A model generated the notes under the pieces. That model did no database searches. It was not told the origin of the DNA and saw nothing but the letters and a program-made list of their open reading frames with translations. 15,010 nt of DNA from Fragilaria crotonensis (lineage: Eukaryota > Bacillariophyta > Fragilariophyceae > Fragilariales > Fragilariaceae). Positions 9,030-15,010 of the stretch are shown here, piece by piece (the first letter of the stretch is position 1; every line of letters begins with the position of its first letter). Position numbers and translations under genes: made by a program. The stretch covers positions 1 through 15,010 of the forward strand of contig JAKSYS010000866.1 of assembly GCA_022925895.1 (NCBI GenBank). Reading direction: 5' to 3'.

Positions 9030-9482
9030 GGCTGGATCAACGTTATATGACTGTTTTCCACTATGAGTGTTTATTTACAAATATAATTCAGTCTCCAGAT
9101 CAGAGTGTTTAACCGCCAATCTGGATGTTAGCATTCCAATAACTTCACCAATTCCTGAAACGACGGTGAAAGCGTGCACCATTGTGTTCTCTGTATGTAC
9201 AAGTCTCACATAGTGCACAATCTCATCGTCGTTCCGGGTTTTGGATTAGTCGATGTTTGGTTGGAATTGGTGTTCCACGGGAAGCAAAATAGAAACATAC
9301 TAGTTCCACCGTAAGATCCACTTGAGGTCCAAGTCTCACTCTCATTGGCCAGTTCCGTGCTCAAAGATTTTTTGGCATGTACTAACCTTTGTAGACTCCC
9401 AGTACAGAATCAAGATTCGATATCCGCCTCTCCTCGTTGTTCTGCCATCAGAGAGCGCAGATTAAACGACTTTCACACCAGC
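9030..9482 (+). promoter_or_regulatory. Left subterminal region and transposase leader
   Basis: No ATG-started coding sequence longer than about 22 codons is seen. The TIR motif CCAATC...TGG recurs near 9116-9124, suggesting subterminal binding-site repeats. A candidate leader intron lies at 9193-9394. Transcription of the transposase should start in this region. Confidence 0.4.
9193..9394 (+). other. Candidate 5'-leader intron of the transposase gene
   Basis: GTATGT at 9193 is a good donor. TACTAAC at 9380-9386 matches the branch-point consensus and is followed by CTTTGTAG ending at 9394. No start codon reads into the donor, so this would be a non-coding leader intron. It rests on splice motifs only. 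Confidence 0.35.
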
Positions 9483-12400
9483 ATGATGCATCAAAATGAG
9501 CTCTATGAGTCTGCTCAAACCGGACAGTCTGATGTTACTTGCTTGTCATTTGGACCCCAGCGAAAGGCAATGTACCCGGCATATTTCTTTTGCCACGGGT
9601 GCGACCTTTTTGAGGATGCCATCTTGATTGGCAACAAACGAGCTAATCGGGTGCAAAGGAGGTACCGATGTACTGGCGGTCATGATGATTGGAGTCACCC
9701 TACGACTCTGATGCAGGAGTATCGTCACCGCAGCAACCGGGAATCTGCCTGCATTGATACTGATGATGGAGAACGAGACAAACAAGAAGTCAATGACTCT
9801 TCTACAAGTAGGAGTGCTACTGCTGATTACAATTCCTCGCCGACAAAGAGTCCGCTCAAGAAAAAAATTCGACAATACAGAGGCCTTGCTTCGTCAACAT
9901 TCATGAGTAATACTATTGGGACTGCTCAGCAGCAACGTCCTCGCCGTCAATCTTCTTCGGCAGCATTTCTGTACAACTACTACCGTGAAGAAAGCAGCAG
10001 CGAAGAGCGTCGGATACTTCTGGTGGTAATGATGAAGAAATGATTGGAAGACAATTGTTTCGTGATTCATCGATTAGCAGTCCTTATGCTTTGGAAAGTG
10101 ACCAAGACCACAAAGGTGCATGCGATGGTGGTGAAGAACTTGGAAATGACACAGATGCTAGAAGCAGCAATCGACAACAGAATAATGGCTATGCACATGG
10201 TGAAAATGATTTGTCAATAGCAGACGATGCGATGGAATATATTTATGATCTTGAGGAACAGAACTTGTTCCTTAGGGAGCGTTTGATCAAAGTTGAGCAG
10301 CATTTGAATGATAAAATAGCAAATCTTGAAGCAGAGATCAAGCAACTGAAAGCACAGAAAGAAGAGGCATCTGCGGGTGCTGCTACTGGTGGAAAATACA
10401 GTGATGATCCGGTAACTCCTGCTGCATCAAGGAAAGAAATCAGAACACGAGACAAATTTGAGAATTCGACAACTCGAAAACACCGCATCAATAGGGAGAA
10501 CGCAGAAGTGTCACAGGTTTTGTCTGACCTCATCCTCAATTTTGTTGCTACATCTGATCTCATCGCTAACAAAAGGAGGTTCAAAAAGAGTCGACTAGCA
10601 AAGATTATCATGGATAGCATACTTACCTTTGGATGGACTCACAATCAGGTTCAAGAAAGCGCTTTGAAGCTCGACAATCTGACGCTTAGTTCTACTATGG
10701 ATGGACACAAGAGTCGTTCTTGTAAAGGAGATTTGTTACTCAAATCATTGTCTACAATTGTAAACAACAAATTGCGGAACCACGGAAACAAGAGTAAAGC
10801 GACTATATTGATTGATTGTATTTGGAATGATGCCTTTCTTGATGGCGAAGTCCAGTCTTACATGATTGAGAGGGTTCGTCGGCACATACGATGCAATGTA
10901 TTCACACCCGCAAAGATTTTGAAGGCAATGGACCTGGCAGGTTTCAACCTCAGCCTCGCTGGAATAGAAGTCCTAAGAAGTGTCGAAACCGCTGAAAAGA
11001 AATACAGTCGAGGATTTCTTCCGAGTAAATCTAGCATTCTACGAGCAGCGAGAAAAGTAGAAAAAAACGCTGACGAGCTTTGTCCCTTCAAGATGATTGG
11101 ACGCGCTTTTGAAGATGACAACGATGCTGATTTTGGGGAGGGGTTCGAGTTCGATGTGATCAAGACAACAGCAACTCTTTTTAATGCCTTTGGACTAATG
11201 TCTGATGCAAAGGAGCGATCTGTGGAGCTTGGTCTCGCATCTGATGGTGCCCAGCTCACTCACACGATTTCACACGTCACGGCAGGTTTGAAGTTCAATG
11301 ATATAGGCATGCGTGACCCGTCAACAAAACGCCCCTTCTATTGCATGAGCCGGACTCTCTGGTTCAGAGTCGGAATCTTTGTTTCCCACTGAGAGTTGTA
11401 ATCGCAAAGATAGTAAGACAACTCGATGGATTCCGCAATCTGTATCGCATGTTCAATACTGGTGAAGTGTCTGATTTGTTGCAGTGCCGTCCTTTCAGAA
11501 TGTCTTATCCGGGGACATGAAGCTCCAATGGGGAGCTTTGGACAATGGCGGAGCTGCAAAGGTGAAGGAGCAGTTCTGCTACATTTGTCCATGTCGGTCA
11601 TCTACACTTCATGTCCCCAAGACAAATTGAAATGCGTATTATGCCAGGAAAAGCAGCACGAGGCATTCTCAAGTGTTGGACGTCACGATGCGGTGGATGA
11701 GCTTGAGCAGCAATGTTATCATTACGAATTTCTTTCCTGTCCAGAAGTGAGAAGCAAGCTTGAGGATGAGCTTGCCATTGTCACCGCGGCAATTGAAGGC
11801 GACTTGCTGCATTACCATGTAGAGAACGGTGAACATGGGGCATCTGAATCGGTTCAACGGATGTATGTCAGACAGCCGGGAAATCCTGTTATTGGGGGAA
11901 ACATGTTCGATATCGACTATCAGCCCGAAACAATGAGTGAGGCTGCAACATTTTCTTGCCGTATCACGGATGAACTAGCTTCTCGATCCATGAATGTGAA
12001 TGGGCCATTGCGCACTCGTCAGGAGCGACTTCGCAAACAACTTCTCAATGAGAAACGAGTTCAGGATTTACGACGCATGCTTACAGATAGCGAACCAAGA
12101 GATAAGGCAATGTATCTGGTTCTTCAAGCCATCGTGTGTATTCTCCATCTTGAAAATAGAGTTGGGCTTAAGTCAATTGAATCCGTCCTTCGGTCTGGCT
12201 TGTCAAATGCGATACAAGGCAAACTTCAGTGGATTAAGGCCAAGGCCATAAAGAAACGACAAGTTGAATTCATCGAGTGCGTCACAAACATCATACAGAC
12301 CAAAATTCTTGGCACGTACGATGCCCCTTCGCAGTGGCGATTCCCTCTCACCGAGGACGGGACCTTGGGATCTCTCTCGATGGACAATAATAGAACTCGA

Positions 12401-13059
12401 TTAATCATCAATGAGTTTGAATTACTAATCGAGGTCTCATTCCCTATTCTGATGCAAACAAAAAGGAGGTTACTCAGGTGTCTTCCTCGATATCGAGCTG
12501 CTCTCACTATCCTTCGAAAGAATACAGATTATACTGCTAACGAAATCAAAGCTTTCCAGAACACATCGATGCTTGGTTTTGCGACTGGGTTGCTGTATAC
12601 GGAAAAGAAGGATGCACAAACTACACGCATATGCTATCGTCATCTCATGTGATGCGGTACATGCAGGAATGGAGGTGCCTTCACCGATACTCACAGCAGG
12701 GTTGGGAGGCCCTAAATGCTCTTATCAAATCTTACTTCTTTCGTCGAACAAATCGCGGTGGATTGACAAAGAATATGGCAAAGAAGACCAAACTTTTGGG
12801 CATTGCACGATGGCTGCAGCGGAGGATGATGTGGTACTCAGGTCATGGTGATGCCCTTTTCATCCGTGAGGAGACAGCACCGAATCATCAAGAAGAAGAC
12901 AGCGACAGCTCATACCAGCAGAACATGCAACAAGCGATGGTGAGAACAGTGACGATGACCTTCCAAGACAAAACACACAATTATGATTCAGAAAGTGAGG
13001 AATACTACTCCTCGAGTGATAGTGATAATGACAACGACAGTCAAGAAGGTTGCGATTGA
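9483..13059 (+). pseudogene. Decayed DDE transposase of the CACTA-like element
   Basis: One protein of about 1150 residues can be followed through three frames. 9483 to about 10000: N-terminal part with a Cys/His cluster (C-x2-C-x22-C-x3-H, AYFFCHGC onward). 10040-11392: coiled-coil stretch (about 10228-10368), then LASDGAQL with the probable first catalytic Asp (codon 11243). About 11345-11520, third frame: QSRNLCFPLRVV. 11511-11630: GDMKLQWGALDNGG with the second Asp (codon 11514) and FCYICPC, followed by KCVLC (from 11630), a C(2)C zinc insertion. 11624-12652: LHLENR (His codon 12146). 12613-13059: HRYSQQGWEALN with the probable catalytic Glu (codon 12706), then RTNRGG and an acidic tail. 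This order of D, C(2)C, D, LH and E fits the CMC transposase layout. Stops at 10043, 11392, 11520, 11630 and 12652 need at least five frame changes; none has a convincing intron. It is inactive as read, unless the sequence has errors. Confidence 0.8.
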
Positions 13060-13061
13060 GA

Positions 13062-14711
13062 TTACTCAAGCATTTCTTGAATGCGACATTTAACATCAGC
13101 TATGTCAGTGTACGTAATAAAGTGACAATCGATTGCTCGTGTTGTTGTGTTATTGTCAAGTATCCGGTATGTTCTCTGAGCTTGAACTGCAGTGTCTGTC
13201 ACTGATGTTATGCGCATCACATATCCATCGTCCATGAACTCCATCCCAGGAGTAATAGCTGCGGTTGTTAAAGCATGCATGTTTCTACTTGTACCGCTGC
13301 GTTCCTCACCGGATGTCGCTACTTGTAAACCAACGCCAACACTTTTGAGGAATGGAAGCAATTCATTCGTAACAAGCTTGCGATAGCGCAGAACAACTTG
13401 AAGTACACCATCATTTTCATTGTAAACCAAATCAATTCCATCGTGCATAACTCCAAAGCGCTGGAATGGGCGTGTCATATCAGCTGCATTGTCGCTTGTG
13501 CTTGAATTATCATCACCACCGTGCTGGTCGTTTTCTTCATCATCAAAATTGATCGGTGCTTGGGGAGGAAAATAAATCACATTAATTACATCATTCATAC
13601 TCAGCAATGCACAACCCTCACTGTAACGAGGCCTTTTCTTTCGTACACCATACCCAGATGTTTGACCAAAGACTTTACGAAAGGCTGTCATCTTTGTCGT
13701 GGTGTCAAAACGCAACACTTCGAGTTCTCCGCTTTCTCGAGTGCAATGGTAACTGAGACCCCATGAAAGAATCGGTCGAGGTTGGCTGAACCTTACACCA
13801 CGAATGCTTCCAATCCCTTGTCTTTCCATTTGATCCTTAATGTAGAACCAGCTGCAGCTTGGAAGTTGCAGTTTTGCATTGCGAGTTGCAAAGTCACCTT
13901 GTGACTGTGCAATACGGCACAGTAACCGTTGCATAGCACGTCCAATCTGGCGTATGCTATTGAAGATAACACTGCAATTGTCAACTGACCAATAGTTGCG
14001 AAAGCCCGCCATCTGTGCTGGAAAGGGTGCTGGACATGCCTGCTTTGGAATCGACAAGATACATCCATTCCGAGAGAGGCGGTATTTCACAACAAAAAAG
14101 TTGCACATTCCGAGACAGTCATCGTAGCAATGTGAAGTAACAGCATCATCCGAAAACACAAATGCCAAGTTCGTTATTGCATCTGGCTTAATCCAGTCAA
14201 ATTCCTCAAGTTGAACGACAGCCTGCCAATCGCCACCGCTTGTCGTCGAAAAAGACTGGCCATCATCCACAGGAAACTCTCTATCCGAGAGCAACGAACG
14301 GTTCTTGAAGACGTTCACTTTAACAAATTGAACGGGCATTTCATTCGTGGAAGTGGTGCTGCCCTCTTCAAATGATTCTTGAATTGCTGGGAAGCTTTCG
14401 CTCTGAGGAACCATCTCGATTGACGATACAACTTCCAGAACACGACCAACCCTTTGAAGAGCATCATTGCTGCTATCGTCCTTCTCGTTGTTGGCTGTGT
14501 ACAAAACAAAGGAGCCCGACGTTATCGACAGCTTGAGACAAGGGACATATACGGTGTGAATGAATGACATTTTACTCAGTGTTTCCCATGTTGTTGATTG
14601 CTGAGAGCTCCCAGACGGCAGCGATGATGGCATGGCTTGTTCGTGGGAGTATTGTTTAGTCTCCAACAAGGGCGCTATAACAAAATACGACGAGACAATA
14701 AATTGGGGCAT
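13062..14711 (-). CDS. Transposon accessory protein, 549 residues, unrecognised
   Basis: The ORF is uninterrupted from ATG at 14711 to TAA at 13062. It ends 2 bp from the transposase stop and starts about 150 bp inside the right terminal repeat, so it belongs to the element. I do not recognise the family. Residues 64-140 (GSFVLYTAN, VGRVLEVV, FVKVNVFKN) have the alternating pattern of a BAH- or Tudor-like beta domain. Residues 180-330 are Cys-rich (HCYDDCLGMC at 194-203; further Cys at 217, 226, 246, 265, 286). Residue 390-410 is an acidic spacer (DDEENDQHGGDDNSS). Residues 480-540 (GMEFMDDGYVMRITSV onward) may repeat the first fold. By analogy with TnpA of plant CACTA elements it might bind the transposon ends or chromatin; this is inference. 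Internal Met27 or Met48 are alternative starts. Confidence 0.72.
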   Translation of the reverse strand: MPQFIVSSYFVIAPLLETKQYSHEQAMPSSLPSGSSQQSTTWETLSKMSFIHTVYVPCLKLSITSGSFVLYTANNEKDDSSNDALQRVGRVLEVVSSIEMVPQSESFPAIQESFEEGSTTSTNEMPVQFVKVNVFKNRSLLSDREFPVDDGQSFSTTSGGDWQAVVQLEEFDWIKPDAITNLAFVFSDDAVTSHCYDDCLGMCNFFVVKYRLSRNGCILSIPKQACPAPFPAQMAGFRNYWSVDNCSVIFNSIRQIGRAMQRLLCRIAQSQGDFATRNAKLQLPSCSWFYIKDQMERQGIGSIRGVRFSQPRPILSWGLSYHCTRESGELEVLRFDTTTKMTAFRKVFGQTSGYGVRKKRPRYSEGCALLSMNDVINVIYFPPQAPINFDDEENDQHGGDDNSSTSDNAADMTRPFQRFGVMHDGIDLVYNENDGVLQVVLRYRKLVTNELLPFLKSVGVGLQVATSGEERSGTSRNMHALTTAAITPGMEFMDDGYVMRITSVTDTAVQAQRTYRILDNNTTTRAIDCHFITYTDIADVKCRIQEMLE

Positions 14712-14861
14712 GAGCCATGAGACAATACGGAGGGAAAAGATAACGTCTGATCAAAATAAATCTATGCCTTTCTTCAGCAACCTAGAAGTACATTCCTCAA
14801 CAGCCAGTGAACGAAGGTTAAGTCAAACGGTTTTTTAATATAGAATTGCACTCATAACCAG
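14712..14861 (-). promoter_or_regulatory. Right subterminal region, promoter of the accessory gene
   Basis: No gene is seen. The region includes an A/T-rich block (14831-14843), which reads TATATTAAAAAA on the minus strand, about 120 bp before the accessory ATG. A TATA-like role is a guess. TATGAGTG close to the TIR also occurs near the left end (9062-9069), so some subterminal sequence is shared. Confidence 0.35.
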
Positions 14862-14901
14862 TGATTGGTCCACTTGTCCAGAGCCCGAATGGTCTGTAGT
14901 G
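14862..14901 (-). repeat. Right terminal inverted repeat
   Basis: Reverse complement of the left terminal repeat, 36 of 40 matches. The outer end reads GGTCTGTAGTG on the plus strand. It carries ATTGG (CCAAT on the minus strand) at 14864-14868. Confidence 0.95.
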
Positions 14902-15010
14902 CACACTATCACGTTTACGAGTACAGTTGTCACCTAAGTGTCTTCCGCCTTCCTCGCAGCGCACGAATTCTTACCATCTTCGATACTCTCGACATCTATG
15001 TACAAGTTCC
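14902..15010. other. Host DNA right of the transposon
   Basis: These 109 bp are the original neighbour of the sequence ending at 8989. No gene is identified. They may be the former promoter or 5' part of the small acidic gene at 8450-8941, now 5.9 kb away from it. Confidence 0.5.

Larger units (their letters stand above)
8990..14901. mobile_element. CACTA-type (CMC superfamily) DNA transposon, 5.9 kb, both ends present
   Basis: Both termini are visible as an inverted repeat beginning CACTACAG and ending CTGTAGTG. CACTA/TAGTG termini define the CACTA (EnSpm) group and are shared by its CMC relatives (Mirage, Chapaev). Inside are a DDE-type transposase gene (+, broken) and an accessory ORF (-, intact) in convergent order with stops 2 bp apart. 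The 3-bp flanks are CAT on the left (8987-8989) and CAC on the right (14902-14904); CACTA elements usually make a 3-bp target duplication, so this pair may be one that has mutated at one base, or the duplication may be absent. With its transposase broken, this copy is probably non-autonomous but may be mobilised by an intact relative. Element limits are certain to within a base or two. Confidence 0.9.

Noticed and set aside
8757-9050. 97-codon plus-strand frame crossing the left transposon end
   Set aside because: It is antisense to the small acidic gene and runs across the element boundary, which a host gene would not.
9345-9482. Upstream extension of the transposase from a TTG at 9345
   Set aside because: TTG is not a normal start. 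The stretch contains a good branch point and acceptor (9380-9394), so its first part is probably intron.
11426-11623. First part of the open frame 11426-12652 as coding
   Set aside because: Conserved motifs in this interval (GDMK, FCYICPC) are read in another frame, so this portion is a shadow. The frame becomes coding from about 11624.
8949-14977. The transposon lying inside an intron of the small acidic gene, with an upstream exon ATG|GTAAG near 14973-14977 on the minus strand and an acceptor GCAAG at 8949
   Set aside because: Splicing would create a TGA at the junction in the frame of the acidic protein. It could only be a leader intron, for which there is no further evidence.
1-15010. 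tRNA or rRNA genes, CRISPR arrays, LTRs
   Set aside because: None was recognised on reading both strands by eye. A tRNAscan or Infernal search would be needed to exclude small RNAs.

Overview
This window looks like nuclear DNA of a photosynthetic stramenopile, most probably a diatom. The reasons are short GT-AG introns (69 and 85 bp), a plastid-targeting leader of the secondary-plastid type (ER signal peptide with a Phe directly after the predicted cut), and GTAC-rich, CCAAT-containing intergenic DNA. The species is inference; nothing in the window fixes it.

Layout, left to right. 123-1013 (+): a two-exon DUF218/YdcF-like membrane-anchored protein. 1014-1808: intergenic, with three evenly spaced CCAAT boxes. 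1809-4196 (+): a secreted repeat protein with an N-terminal beta-rich domain, five 28-residue repeats, eight 8-residue repeats and a C-terminal root-cap-like module. Its frame is broken once, near 3575-3581, and an 85-bp intron follows. 4197-4760: intergenic with GTAC palindromes. 4761-8156 (+): a complete 1131-residue M16 (insulysin-type) zinc metalloprotease whose leader predicts the thylakoid lumen: signal peptide, transit region, then a twin-arginine signal ending in an AxA site. 8157-8449: intergenic with two small hairpins. 8450-8941 (-): a small acidic protein of unknown function.

8990-14901 is the main find: a complete 5.9-kb DNA transposon of the CACTA/CMC kind. Its ends are a 40-bp terminal inverted repeat (36/40 matches, outer 21 perfect) that starts CACTACAG and ends CTGTAGTG. 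Inside are two convergent genes whose stop codons are 2 bp apart. On + is a decayed transposase (about 9483-13059) with recognisable DDE-type motifs but at least five frame changes. On - (13062-14711) is an intact 549-codon accessory ORF that I do not recognise. The left end lies 48 bp upstream of the start codon of the small acidic gene, so the insertion has probably altered that gene's promoter or 5' leader.

The host genes do not form an evident pathway. The M16 protease and the secreted repeat protein are best read as independent genes. The transposon genes act together: transposase for mobility, accessory protein of unknown role.
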